Below, piece after piece: positions 1 to 8,583 of a stretch of 64,000 bases of DNA. Each line of letters begins with the position of its first letter. Position 1 is the stretch's first letter. The stretch is from the NCBI RefSeq assembly GCF_000195575.1, contig NC_015391.1, forward strand, positions 1,972,363 to 2,036,362, in the 5' to 3' direction. A model generated the notes under the pieces. The model worked only from the letters and a program-made list of their open reading frames with translations, was not told the origin of the DNA and searched no databases. The position numbers were made by a program, and so were the translations under genes. This stretch comes from Carnobacterium sp. 17-4 (GTDB lineage: Bacteria > Bacillota > Bacilli > Lactobacillales > Carnobacteriaceae).

Positions 1-15
1 GAACGGGGTGCTTGG

Positions 16-1059
16 ATGGATAAAGAACATTTATTGACGACAAAAATAATTATTGAGGGTGACTTCCATGATTTTCAACTGTACAGTGGGAAGTTTTATT
101 TGTGGACCAATCAAAAGAACCTGAACATCTACAATTGGAACAAATGGATGCAACAATTGACTTTAATTGATCGACCCATCTACTTAGAACCACAACCGAC
201 TGAACAATTACGCGTTACATTAGATGAATTAGCCCCATTTTTAGAAAGAACCCTTTCTTTTTCTGAATCAATTTACGATAGTGCTTTATTTAATCATACC
301 TTATATTATTCAGATTACACTGGTTTTTATCGTTATTCTTTAGTAAGAAAAGACGCTGAAAAAATACGTATTTGGGAACAGCCAGTTTATTCTATCTCCT
401 TATCGCCTACAGGAAGAATGGCTTTAGCTGCTGGAGAAGCTGGTCTTTTTGAATACTTACTCTCTTCTTACTATTATTATGAGCAACTTGAACGTCAGGT
501 TGCCACACGTGTGTATCAATTAAATTCGCACTTCGCTTCTCAAGCGATATGGGATCATCATGATCTTATTCAATATGGTCGAAGTCAATCTGAGATAACG
601 TACAAAACTCAATTTAATGAACTAAAAGGTCAATTGCACGTTATTAGTAGTTTGCCTATAACTACTCAGTTAAGCGACTCTTTAACTAGTAGTGTGCAAG
701 AATATTTACTACCCTTATCTTTAAATCCGCCTTCCATGCAAGATGGACTTTTATTTTCATATGAAATGGATCAGCAAAAAGTAAAAAAAGATCGTTTGTA
801 TCGTTCTAAGTCCGTTCGCTTGATAGAGAAACTTCCAGCTATCCTTGAAAACTCATCAAACACACCTGATTTCTTACTTGTTGTTCCGGCTTCACCTATT
901 TTTAAAGTTATCTTACAAAATGATGTTTTATTAGAACTCCCTAGACAAGAGATCCAGAAATTTAGAATTTATAACCGAACACGGCATTACCGCAACCAAC
1001 TGCATGTTTTACTAAATGGATCATTGATTTTATATCTGTTCACAGAAATTAATCGTTAA
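16..1059 (+). CDS. Hypothetical protein, possibly beta-propeller-like
   Basis: I do not recognise this family. The protein is about 347 residues, with no convincing signal peptide or membrane segment. It is rich in short beta-type segments with aromatic residues, and a stretch near residues 120-145 (ISLSPTGRMALAAGEAGLFE) resembles one blade of a WD40-like propeller. That resemblance is weak. The ATG at 16 has a G-rich stretch (GGGG) seven bases upstream that could serve as ribosome binding site. However, the frame is open to the window edge, so the gene could begin earlier. It converges on dps and ends at a terminator shared with it. Confidence 0.6.
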   Translation: MDKEHLLTTKIIIEGDFHDFQLYSGKFYLWTNQKNLNIYNWNKWMQQLTLIDRPIYLEPQPTEQLRVTLDELAPFLERTLSFSESIYDSALFNHTLYYSDYTGFYRYSLVRKDAEKIRIWEQPVYSISLSPTGRMALAAGEAGLFEYLLSSYYYYEQLERQVATRVYQLNSHFASQAIWDHHDLIQYGRSQSEITYKTQFNELKGQLHVISSLPITTQLSDSLTSSVQEYLLPLSLNPPSMQDGLLFSYEMDQQKVKKDRLYRSKSVRLIEKLPAILENSSNTPDFLLVVPASPIFKVILQNDVLLELPRQEIQKFRIYNRTRHYRNQLHVLLNGSLILYLFTEINR

Positions 1060-1092
1060 AAAGAGCCCCTAGATAATCTAAGGACTCTTTTA
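1058..1092. terminator. Bidirectional intrinsic terminator between the first gene and dps
   Basis: An A-run, a GC-containing stem (AAAGAGCC against GGACTCTTT) and a T-run lie between two converging genes, so the structure can end transcripts from both sides. The inner TAGA/TCTA pairing extends the stem. Confidence 0.75.
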
Positions 1093-1108
1093 CTCTTTCA
1101 ATTAAACT

Positions 1109-1576
1109 TTAAGCATCAAGTGGATCTTTACCTAAATAAGCTTGCAACATCCAAACCGTTTTATCTACACCCGTTTTATATCCAATCAGCAAGTCTTGTG
1201 TTGCATCGTCCCCTGCTTCACCAGTGAGAACAATTCCTTTTGCTAATTTATCACCAATGATTCTATAGTCTGTAACAGTTGATACTACCATTTCTTCAGC
1301 GGTTTCTTTTCCGTCATAAGGAGTTTCTTTAACTAGAGAATGTTCTAAAAACTCTCCTAAAGTCGCATAAGGTTTTCCACCTACTGCAATCAAACGCTCT
1401 GCCAATTCATCAAATTGCTCTGTCACTCCGCTATATAGTTCTTCAAATTCTTCATGTAATGTAAAGAAATGAGCACCTTTTACGTAGAAGTGATGTTGAT
1501 ACAGTTTAATGTTAAAGACCCCGTATGTTGCAACCAATTCATTTAACAATTCTTGTACTTCAGTTTGTTTTTTCAC
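1109..1576 (-). CDS. dps: Dps family ferritin-like DNA-protection protein
   Basis: A Dps-type miniferritin of about 155 residues. The family forms a dodecamer that oxidises Fe(II) with hydrogen peroxide and stores iron, protecting DNA. The ferroxidase-type ligands are visible as H29, H41, D56 and E60 in the HHFYVKG, FFTLHEEF and FDELAERL segments. I chose the GTG at 1576 because AGGAGG lies nine bases upstream. A longer frame starting at 1651 would include this ribosome binding site inside the gene. The gene is monocistronic, converging on the first gene, and a PerR-like box lies upstream at 1664-1678, fitting peroxide control. Identity is firm; regulation is inferred. Confidence 0.93.
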   Translation of the reverse strand: MKKQTEVQELLNELVATYGVFNIKLYQHHFYVKGAHFFTLHEEFEELYSGVTEQFDELAERLIAVGGKPYATLGEFLEHSLVKETPYDGKETAEEMVVSTVTDYRIIGDKLAKGIVLTGEAGDDATQDLLIGYKTGVDKTVWMLQAYLGKDPLDA

Positions 1577-1663
1577 TATTCTATTCCTCCTATTTATTTT
1601 ATTTACTAACCTATACTTATTGTATTCTACCTGAAAAATATAGTCTAGCATTAACCCTTGTTT

Positions 1664-1678
1664 TTAAAATTATTTGAA
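1664..1678. promoter_or_regulatory. Candidate PerR/Fur-type box upstream of dps
   Basis: TTAAAATTATTTGAA matches the PerR box TTATAATnATTATAA at 11 of the 14 defined positions. It sits about 90 bases upstream of the dps start, ahead of a plausible extended -10 (TGCTAGACT). The region is AT-rich, so a chance match is possible. Confidence 0.35.
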
Positions 1679-1829
1679 CGATGGTTATTCATTAAATAAA
1701 TAGATTATTTTAATCATTTAGAATAGTTTATGGTCAATTTACGAAGAAAAGAATCCCTATCATCGCATTTCATGATTATTTGTGCTAAAATGGTCAAGAT
1801 ATATAAAAGAATAGGGGTAAATAAATTAA

Positions 1830-3458
1830 ATGATTACAGTAACTAATGTAAGTTTACAATTTTCAGATAGAAAATTGTTCGATGACGTAAATATAAAATT
1901 CATTCCTGGCAATTGTTATGGTCTAATTGGTGCAAATGGTGCAGGTAAGTCAACTTTCTTAAAAATATTAGCTGGTGAGATTCAACCTTCAACCGGTAAT
2001 GTTTCTATGGGTCCTGATGAACGTTTGACTACTTTAAGTCAAAATCACTACGGTTTTGAAGATTATACTGTTTTAGAAACAGTAATTATGGGACACAAAC
2101 GTTTATACGAAATAATGAAAGAAAAAGATGCTGTTTACATGAAAGCTGACTTCACTGATGCAGATGGTATTTTAGCTGCTGAACTAGAAGGCGAATTTGC
2201 TGAATTAGATGGCTGGGAAGCTGAACCTCAAGCAGCTGTTATGTTGCAAGGTCTAGGTATTTCAGAAGCTATGCTTGACAAAAAAATGAGCGAGTTAACA
2301 GAAGGTTTTAAAGTTAAAGTCTTGTTAGCACAAGCTCTATTTGGTAAACCTGATGTTCTTCTATTGGATGAGCCTACCAATGGTTTAGACAAACAATCAA
2401 TTGAATGGTTAGAAGAATTCTTAATTGATTTCCCTAATACTGTTATTGTTGTTTCACATGACCGTCACTTCTTAAACAAAGTTTGTACTCACATGGCTGA
2501 CGTTGACTTTAGTAAAATCAAGTTATATGTTGGAAACTACGACTTCTGGTTAGAATCTAGTCAATTAGCTTCTAAATTATTAGGAAACGTTAATGCTAAA
2601 AAAGAAGAGCAAATTAAAGAATTACAAGCCTTTATTGCTCGATTTAGTGCAAATGCGTCTAAATCAAAACAAGCAACGTCTCGTAAAAAAATGTTAGAAA
2701 AAATCACATTAGATGATATTCAACCTTCTTCTCGTCGTTACCCATTCGTTGGGTTTACTCCTGATCGTGATATCGGAAATGACTTGCTTCGTGTTGAAAA
2801 CATTTCTAAAACAATCGATGGTAAAAAAATATTAGATAATATTACTTTTACATTGAATAAAGACGATAAAGTTGCCTTTACAAGTAAAAATGATATTGCT
2901 ATTACAGTATTGTTTAAAATATTGATGGGCGAAATGGAACCTGATACAGGTACATTCAAATGGGGAGTTACCACTTCTCAATCTTATTTACCAAAAGATA
3001 CTACTGATGAATTTTTAAATGAAAAGTTAACAGTTGTTGATTGGTTACGCCAGTTCGCTTCTGCTGAAGAAAATGATAACACGTTCTTACGTAGTTTCTT
3101 AGGCCGTATGCTATTCTCTGGTGAAGATGTACTAAAAGAAGTATCTGTTCTTTCCGGTGGAGAAAAAGTTCGTTGTATGTTATCTAAAATGATGTTAAGC
3201 AAATCAAACGTTTTAGTAATGGACGACCCTACAAATCATTTGGATTTAGAATCTATTACAGCTTTAAATGATGGTTTGATTGCTTTTAAAGGCTCAATCT
3301 TGTTTGGTTCACATGACCACCAATTTATCCAAACCATTGCAAATCGTATTATCGAAATTTCTCCAAATGGAGTTGTCGATCGTGCTGAAACAACTTATGA
3401 TGATTTCTTAGATAATAAATCTGTTAAAGAACAAATTGCAGCTTTATACACTAACTAA
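1830..3458 (+). CDS. ABC-F family ATPase, YkpA/YbiT-like
   Basis: A soluble protein of 542 residues with two ATP-binding domains and no membrane segments, typical of ABC-F proteins, which act on ribosomes. Domain 1 has Walker A GANGAGKST (34-42) and Walker B LLLDEPTNGLD, but its signature is degenerate (TEGFK instead of LSGGQ). Domain 2 has the intact signature LSGGEKV and Walker B VLVMDDPTNHLD. Where its Walker A should be, near residues 351-359, there is TSKNDIAIT with no glycine-lysine loop. I recall similar degeneration in Bacillus YkpA, so it may be a clade trait. The exact ribosomal role is unknown. AGGGG lies upstream at a long spacing. Confidence 0.88.
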   Translation: MITVTNVSLQFSDRKLFDDVNIKFIPGNCYGLIGANGAGKSTFLKILAGEIQPSTGNVSMGPDERLTTLSQNHYGFEDYTVLETVIMGHKRLYEIMKEKDAVYMKADFTDADGILAAELEGEFAELDGWEAEPQAAVMLQGLGISEAMLDKKMSELTEGFKVKVLLAQALFGKPDVLLLDEPTNGLDKQSIEWLEEFLIDFPNTVIVVSHDRHFLNKVCTHMADVDFSKIKLYVGNYDFWLESSQLASKLLGNVNAKKEEQIKELQAFIARFSANASKSKQATSRKKMLEKITLDDIQPSSRRYPFVGFTPDRDIGNDLLRVENISKTIDGKKILDNITFTLNKDDKVAFTSKNDIAITVLFKILMGEMEPDTGTFKWGVTTSQSYLPKDTTDEFLNEKLTVVDWLRQFASAEENDNTFLRSFLGRMLFSGEDVLKEVSVLSGGEKVRCMLSKMMLSKSNVLVMDDPTNHLDLESITALNDGLIAFKGSILFGSHDHQFIQTIANRIIEISPNGVVDRAETTYDDFLDNKSVKEQIAALYTN

Positions 3459-3476
3459 TCAGTCTAAATTATGCTC

Positions 3477-3527
3477 AATAGGCTTCCCTAACTCCAATTG
3501 ATTAGAGTTAAGGAAGCCTATTTTTTT
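3477..3527 (+). terminator. Intrinsic terminator after the ABC-F gene
   Basis: A long stem (AATAGGCTTCC paired with GGAAGCCTATT, continued by TAACTC/GAGTTA) is followed by seven T residues, 18 bases after the stop codon. Confidence 0.9.
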
Positions 3528-3564
3528 AGTTTTACTAGATTTTATTCAGTTAACTCATCTCTCT

Positions 3565-3622
3565 AATAATAGAACTACACCCAAAAAGTTGGACTCAACT
3601 TTTTGGGTGTAGTTCTATTATT
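3565..3622. repeat. Perfect 26-base inverted repeat resembling paired IS ends
   Basis: The arms 3565-3590 and 3597-3622 are exact reverse complements around the six-base loop GGACTC. The arm contains ACACCCAAAAAGTTGGACT, which resembles, from memory, terminal repeats of IS150-group IS3-family elements. No T-run flanks it, and the ABC-F gene already has its own terminator 40 bases away. It may be a minimal non-autonomous element or fused IS ends, and could still act as a bidirectional RNA hairpin. Confidence 0.7.
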
Positions 3623-3642
3623 CAAAAATTCAAATTAGCTGA

Positions 3643-4743
3643 CTATTCATTCTCCATTAATTCACCGATTACTTTATTTCTGCCCTGATTTTTAGCCATA
3701 TATAAACAGCGATCTGCTAACCTGAATAATTTTTTCATATCTTTACTTTGAGCAGATGCTGCCAATCCAATCGAGACCGTTATCTGGATGCTAGTTCCAT
3801 TTTCTAATACGAATTCTTTATCAGCTATACTAGATCTGATATTTTCGGCTATTTCTTTTTGTGCAACATAAGGAAGATCATTTAAAATTAAACAAAACTC
3901 TTCACCGCCGACACGGTAAACCAGTTCATTATCCGGAGCTCCGATTTTCAAACTCGTTGCTAATTGTCGTAAAATGAAATTACCATTTTCATGACCATGG
4001 TTATCATTTATCCATTTAAAGTAATCAATATCGATCATCATTAATGCTGTCGTTTCAATTGTTTTATCCGCTTGAATCCTTTGCCATTTTTTATTAAATG
4101 CTCTCATGTTATATAGACCAGTTAAAAAATCCATTTTTGCGTGTTCTTTTTCATTTAAATACAATGCAAGATTTTTTAGTAAATCTTCAATAAAAGCCGT
4201 TGCCAAAATCACTACCAAGCTGGAGAGCACCAAAAAACTACTATAAATAAGGAAATATACTAAGAAATTATCGTATAAAAAATATGAATTCAAAGCAATA
4301 GAGGCAACACATATTGCATTGAGAATCAATAAAACGGTATATTTATTATTAAATTGTTTTTCTAATTTCTTGCACACCATTGGCAATATACATCCCAGCA
4401 CAACATACATCATTGCCATTCGAAGCGATACTAGGTTCACTCCTAATGACAAACGCAGTGCTGAAATGAAAATAGCTGTGGGAAAAGCAACTGTGGGGCC
4501 AACATAGTAAACTAATAAAATTAAAACAATGTGTCTCAGATCTATTATAGCTCCTTTAGGCAAATCAACTGAAAAAAGCATCAATAGAAAACTAGTTAGA
4601 CTAGAGACTCCAATCATTAACAGATGTTGTTTTACGTTTAGCGTATAAGTTTTTTTCCTTGGAATCAATTTAACGAATATGTAAGATGCTGTACTAAGAA
4701 TCGATATATTCGCGATAATGCTTAAAAATATAGATGTCAGCAT
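3643..4743 (-). CDS. Membrane diguanylate cyclase (5TM-5TMR_LYT plus GGDEF)
   Basis: A predicted diguanylate cyclase of 366 residues making cyclic di-GMP from two GTP. The N-terminal half is a multi-pass membrane sensor of the 5TM-5TMR_LYT type (DLRHIVLILLVYYVGP segment). The C-terminal half is a GGDEF domain with an intact active-site GGEEF at 279-283 and the DIDYFKWIND substrate-binding segment. The RxxD inhibitory I-site expected five residues before GGEEF reads PDNE, so product inhibition at that site is probably absent. The ATG at 4743 follows GGAGG by eight bases; an upstream TTG would lie on the ribosome binding site. The signal sensed is not visible from sequence. The only motility genes in the window, motAB, lie 29 kb away. 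Confidence 0.9.
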   Translation of the reverse strand: MLTSIFLSIIANISILSTASYIFVKLIPRKKTYTLNVKQHLLMIGVSSLTSFLLMLFSVDLPKGAIIDLRHIVLILLVYYVGPTVAFPTAIFISALRLSLGVNLVSLRMAMMYVVLGCILPMVCKKLEKQFNNKYTVLLILNAICVASIALNSYFLYDNFLVYFLIYSSFLVLSSLVVILATAFIEDLLKNLALYLNEKEHAKMDFLTGLYNMRAFNKKWQRIQADKTIETTALMMIDIDYFKWINDNHGHENGNFILRQLATSLKIGAPDNELVYRVGGEEFCLILNDLPYVAQKEIAENIRSSIADKEFVLENGTSIQITVSIGLAASAQSKDMKKLFRLADRCLYMAKNQGRNKVIGELMENE

Positions 4744-4834
4744 AGCAAACACCTCCAATCAGTTAGTTATAATAAACAAGGTAGGATAATGTACAATTTT
4801 CATTCTGCTTCAGATAACTTTTCTTTTTTCTATG

Positions 4835-4885
4835 TAAAAACACCTTCGATTTGTATACTGATTTCCAGCATAACCTCTCGAAGGT
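4835..4885 (-). terminator. Probable terminator after the DEAD-box helicase gene
   Basis: On the minus strand ACCTTCGA and TCGAAGGT form an eight-base stem around a 28-base loop, followed by GTTTTT. The long loop makes this weaker than the other terminators in the window. Confidence 0.5.
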
Positions 4886-4918
4886 ACTTATATTAATCGG
4901 GTTTGGGAATGGTTTGGT

Positions 4919-6370
4919 TTACTTTCTAGCTTTATGCACTTTTAATTTTTTCCCTTTAATCGTACGATCTTGCATTTCTTCTATCACTAAAGGTCCTTTT
5001 CCATTCAATATATCAATATACGTGACATTTTCTTGAATGGTGATAATGCCAATATCATCAGCATTAATTCCAGGAATTTTAGCAATGGTCCCAACAAAAT
5101 CGACTGCACGCATTTTTTTCTTTTTACCGCCATTAAAATACACTTTAGTAATGCCACGATTCAATTCTTTTGAACGTACTTGTTTCAATGGTGGACGTTC
5201 TTGTAATTTTTTCTCGAAAGCAGATTTATGACTTTGAACTAATCGTGTAGTTGGCAATGAGACTTCAATAACCGTCTGCCCAGCATACTCTTTCACTTCA
5301 TTCCACCATTTTTCTTCTTTAGGTGTAACCAGTGTCAAAGCCATTCCAGTTTTTCCAGCTCTACCCGTACGACCAGTACGATGCACAAAGCTTTCTTTTT
5401 CTACTGGTACGTCAAAGTTGACTACGTGTGTGACATTTTCAATATCGATTCCTCTGGCAGCAACATCCGTTGCCACTAAATAACGAAATCTTCCTTGTCT
5501 GAAATCATCCATAACTGAAAAACGATCCTCTTGAACCATTCCACCATGAATTTTATCAATTGGCAATCCTGCTTTATTTAAAAATGTGTATAAGTTATTC
5601 ACAGCTTCTTGTGTATTGCAAAAAATCATACATGAATCTGCGTTTTCCACAGTTAATAAGTCGAGCAGTTGTTGCTCTTTCTTGTCTTCTTGTACCTTGA
5701 CACTTGATTGAATAATTTTAGGTTTTGACAATTCCGTTGTCTCGATAACAATGGATTGCTTATCTGGCTTCATGTAAAAACTTGCTATACGTTCAATTTC
5801 TTTTGGCATCGTTGCTGAGAAAAGTAGCGTTTGACGTTCTGCAGGTAAAAAGTTAATGATTGCTTCTACTTGGTCCGCAAATCCCATATTTAACATCTCA
5901 TCAGCTTCATCTAAGACTAAGCATTCGATTTTTTCTATTTTGAATGTTCCTTTTTGTAAGTGATCTAATACACGTCCAGGTGTACCTACAACAATATGAC
6001 TTTTCTGTTTTAACTCAGATTTTTGAGTATCGAATGAGGCTTTACCATAGACCGCAGTAGCCTTTACTCTTTTCAAGCGACCAACATTCATTAGGTCTTC
6101 TTTAACTTGAATAGCCAGTTCTCTTGTTGGAACTAAAACGAGCACTTGGGGTTTATTTTCTTCCCAATCGACTTTTTCACATAGCGGCACTCCATAACTA
6201 ACTGTTTTTCCGCTTCCTGTTTGAGATTCTACAATAACATCTTTTCCTTCTAATGCTAATGGAATTACTTCTTCTTGAACTTTAGTGGGATGAAAGTAAC
6301 GTAAGCTTGTCAATGCGGCAATAATCTCATCACTAATTGCAAATTCTTCAAATGTTTTCTTTTTATTCAT
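4919..6370 (-). CDS. dbpA: DEAD-box RNA helicase, DbpA/YxiN type
   Basis: An ATP-dependent RNA helicase of 483 residues. It has a Q-motif region (residues 7-32), Walker A SQTGSGKT (49-56), DEAD, SATM and [10 protein letters not shown] motifs. The C-terminal 75 residues form a DbpA-type RNA-binding domain ([18 protein letters not shown]), which in Escherichia coli DbpA and Bacillus YxiN recognises hairpin 92 of 23S rRNA during large-subunit assembly. I infer the same role. The start at 6370 has AGAGG five bases upstream; an alternative TTG five codons earlier has no ribosome binding site. It is monocistronic. Confidence 0.92.
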   Translation of the reverse strand: MNKKKTFEEFAISDEIIAALTSLRYFHPTKVQEEVIPLALEGKDVIVESQTGSGKTVSYGVPLCEKVDWEENKPQVLVLVPTRELAIQVKEDLMNVGRLKRVKATAVYGKASFDTQKSELKQKSHIVVGTPGRVLDHLQKGTFKIEKIECLVLDEADEMLNMGFADQVEAIINFLPAERQTLLFSATMPKEIERIASFYMKPDKQSIVIETTELSKPKIIQSSVKVQEDKKEQQLLDLLTVENADSCMIFCNTQEAVNNLYTFLNKAGLPIDKIHGGMVQEDRFSVMDDFRQGRFRYLVATDVAARGIDIENVTHVVNFDVPVEKESFVHRTGRTGRAGKTGMALTLVTPKEEKWWNEVKEYAGQTVIEVSLPTTRLVQSHKSAFEKKLQERPPLKQVRSKELNRGITKVYFNGGKKKKMRAVDFVGTIAKIPGINADDIGIITIQENVTYIDILNGKGPLVIEEMQDRTIKGKKLKVHKARK

Positions 6371-6527
6371 AATAACCTCTTTCAATTGTTCAGTTTCTCC
6401 TAGTATAACAGCATATTCACAAAATTACTGTCTTTTAAAGAGATAATTTAGTAAAACTACTTAATTAATGTCCGGAATCGAACCTTTTAATAACTGTTTC
6501 TCTATTGAGTTTCATATAAGAACATAA

Positions 6528-6546
6528 AAAAACGTGGTATACTACT
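6528..6546 (+). promoter_or_regulatory. Probable extended -10 promoter of the asparaginase gene
   Basis: TGGTATACT supplies a TGn extension and a near-consensus -10 (TATACT at 6538-6543) about 40 bases before the GTG start. No good -35 is visible, as expected for extended -10 promoters. Confidence 0.45.
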
Positions 6547-6583
6547 AACGAAAATGATTAGTTTTTTTATAGGAGGAATCATA

Positions 6584-7549
6584 GTGAAGACTATTCTTGT
6601 ATTGCATACTGGCGGAACCATCTCAATGAGTGAGGATCAAACAACTGGAAAAGTTTCTCCAAACTCAGAAAACCCTTTAAATAAACGTGGGCATTTGTTT
6701 GATAATGTGGCGAATATGATTGTCGAGGATTTTTTCCACTTGCCTTCTCCACATATGACACCTGATAAAATGCTTTTATTAAAAAATCGAATCCAACAAG
6801 CAATTGCTGCTAATGAAGCAGATGGAGTTGTCATTACTCATGGAACAGACACTTTGGAAGAAACAGCCTATTTTTTGGATTTGACACTAAAAACAACGAT
6901 CCCAATTGTTGTAACCGGAGCTATGCGTTCAATTAACGAAGTCGGTTCAGACGGACTATACAATTTCCAAAGTGCTATCTGGGTTGCTTTATCTCAAGAA
7001 GCTAAAGAAAAAGGTGTTTTAGTCGTGATGAATGATGAGATCCATACTGCGCGCTATGTGACCAAAACCCACACAAGTAATGTAGCTACTTTCCAAACAC
7101 CTACGTTTGGTCCAATTGGATTGATTTCAAAAAATAAGGTACTCTTTTTTCAAAAATTAATTGAAGAAGAAATTTATTCAATCAAGACTGTCCATAAAAA
7201 TATTTTTCTGCTGAAAGTTTACGCTGGAATGGATGGAACGTTATTTGATGCTATAAATCATCCTACCACTGATGGCCTCGTGATTGAAGCTTTGGGTGCT
7301 GGGAACCTACCACCTGCTACTTTATCTGCCCTAAATCGTTTGATAGCCAATCATATTCCCGTAGTGCTTGTGTCACGCTCATTTAACGGTATTGCGCAAG
7401 ATGTCTATGATTACAAAGGTGGAGGTAAACAGTTAAAAGAAGCTGGCGTTATTTTTGCAACTGGATTATCTGGTCCTAAAGCACGTATTAAATTACAAGT
7501 GGTTTTAAGCCAAGGTACCTTAACCCGCTCACTTGAAGAGTACTTTTAA
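6584..7549 (+). CDS. ansA: Type I L-asparaginase
   Basis: A cytoplasmic-type asparaginase of 321 residues hydrolysing L-asparagine to aspartate and ammonia. The nucleophile motif HTGGTIS is at residues 8-14, and the second signature VVITHGTDTLEETAYF follows. There is no signal peptide, consistent with the type I enzyme. I chose the GTG at 6584 because AGGAGG lies seven bases upstream. An upstream ATG at 6554 would place the ribosome binding site inside the gene. It is monocistronic, with a terminator shared with the convergent thioesterase gene. Confidence 0.92.
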   Translation: MKTILVLHTGGTISMSEDQTTGKVSPNSENPLNKRGHLFDNVANMIVEDFFHLPSPHMTPDKMLLLKNRIQQAIAANEADGVVITHGTDTLEETAYFLDLTLKTTIPIVVTGAMRSINEVGSDGLYNFQSAIWVALSQEAKEKGVLVVMNDEIHTARYVTKTHTSNVATFQTPTFGPIGLISKNKVLFFQKLIEEEIYSIKTVHKNIFLLKVYAGMDGTLFDAINHPTTDGLVIEALGAGNLPPATLSALNRLIANHIPVVLVSRSFNGIAQDVYDYKGGGKQLKEAGVIFATGLSGPKARIKLQVVLSQGTLTRSLEEYF

Positions 7550-7550
7550 T

Positions 7551-7590
7551 AAAAAAAACGTTCAGTTTTGCTGAACGGTTTTTTTATTTT
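7551..7590. terminator. Bidirectional terminator between asparaginase and thioesterase genes
   Basis: A-run, CGTTCAG, a short loop, CTGAACG and a T-run, between convergent genes. Confidence 0.88.
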
Positions 7591-7595
7591 TTTAG

Positions 7596-8348
7596 TTACT
7601 CAACTGTTTTCCATACAATACTGGCTTCACAATTTGTAACTCCTTCAGCCACGATACGATGGGCTGTAATCATGTCGTTGTCTGTATTTTTTGTTGCACT
7701 CATTTCACTGTGGATCAATTGTCCATAATGTACTTCCTTTTCAAACTTAATTGTCATACTTTTTATTTCATGTGTTGTAAGAAACTCAAGATTTAATGTA
7801 TCTATAGCCCACTCGATGTATTTAGAGTTGTTCACATGACGATTGCTGTCAATATCTAAGTATCTTACACGGTATTCTTTAGAGATCATTGTTTCTTCAT
7901 CAACTTTTATCGGCTTTGGACTGCGCACCAATTTTTTAGTGAATTCAGTTTCGTATGGTGCTACAATTTCATCTGGCACACGTGCCATTTTGCGTTCTTT
8001 CACATTCATTAGAGCAAATGTGCTATTAACAGTCACACATAAATTGCCCTCAGCATCGTATACATTAAATATCCGGTAACAAAATAATTTGTTATATGAG
8101 GTAGCTTGGGTTGTAATGTTGATTGTTTCATAAAAAGCAGGCATACGTTCAACGTTCACTTCATATTGAAGAATGATCCATGCTAATCCTTTCTCAGCTA
8201 AAACTTCGTCCCCTACTCCTAATAAATAGCTTTGCTCACCAGATACATGGAGCATAATATTTAACAGCATAGAAAGTGTCATTTTTTGAGTTGTATCACA
8301 CTCGTAATATTTAATCTGATGCTCTTTTTCGTATATTTTACCGCTCAT
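7596..8348 (-). CDS. Acyl-ACP thioesterase (FAT family)
   Basis: A double hot-dog protein of 250 residues matching the FatA/FatB-like acyl-ACP thioesterases of Firmicutes, which release fatty acids from acyl carrier protein. Visible features are the N-terminal YECDTTQKMTLSMLLNIM segment of the first hot-dog and DIDSNRHVNNSKYIEWAID of the second, where the Asn/His catalytic residues lie. The start is an ATG with a GAGG ribosome binding site. The exact chain-length preference cannot be read. It is monocistronic, downstream of the ABC exporter operon's terminator. Confidence 0.87.
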   Translation of the reverse strand: MSGKIYEKEHQIKYYECDTTQKMTLSMLLNIMLHVSGEQSYLLGVGDEVLAEKGLAWIILQYEVNVERMPAFYETINITTQATSYNKLFCYRIFNVYDAEGNLCVTVNSTFALMNVKERKMARVPDEIVAPYETEFTKKLVRSPKPIKVDEETMISKEYRVRYLDIDSNRHVNNSKYIEWAIDTLNLEFLTTHEIKSMTIKFEKEVHYGQLIHSEMSATKNTDNDMITAHRIVAEGVTNCEASIVWKTVE

Positions 8349-8478
8349 TCAAAATCCTCATTTCTATTAAAATTCTTATTTAAGGATAGCACATTTTTAT
8401 TAAAAACACCTGAAAAATAAGACTATTCATTACCATTTTTACTTCACACATTATTTTAAACATGGAATTTCTGAGCTA

Positions 8479-8510
8479 GAAAAAAGAGACTAAGAAAAGC
8501 TTAGTCTCTC
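8479..8510 (-). terminator. Terminator of the heterodimeric ABC exporter operon
   Basis: On the minus strand AGAGACTAAG pairs with CTTAGTCTCT around a five-base loop and is followed by six T residues, about 75 bases after the exporter stop codon. Confidence 0.85.
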
Positions 8511-8583
8511 CTTTCTACATTAGTGGTCTTTGAGATATCCTATTAGAGAATTAACTTGTGGATAGTCTTTTACCTTTACCTCA

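Noticed and set aside
1577..1651. N-terminal extension of Dps.
   Set aside because: The extension would contain AGGAGG correctly spaced for the internal GTG, and the shorter form fits the family length.
3565..3622. Palindrome considered as the diguanylate cyclase terminator.
   Set aside because: There is no T-run on either strand beside the stem, so it is listed as a repeat instead.
6470..6487. Sequence whose reverse complement contains GGTTCGATTCC, like a tRNA T-arm.
   Set aside because: The T-stem does not pair beyond two bases, and no acceptor or anticodon arm is near. It is neither a tRNA nor a convincing attachment-site remnant.
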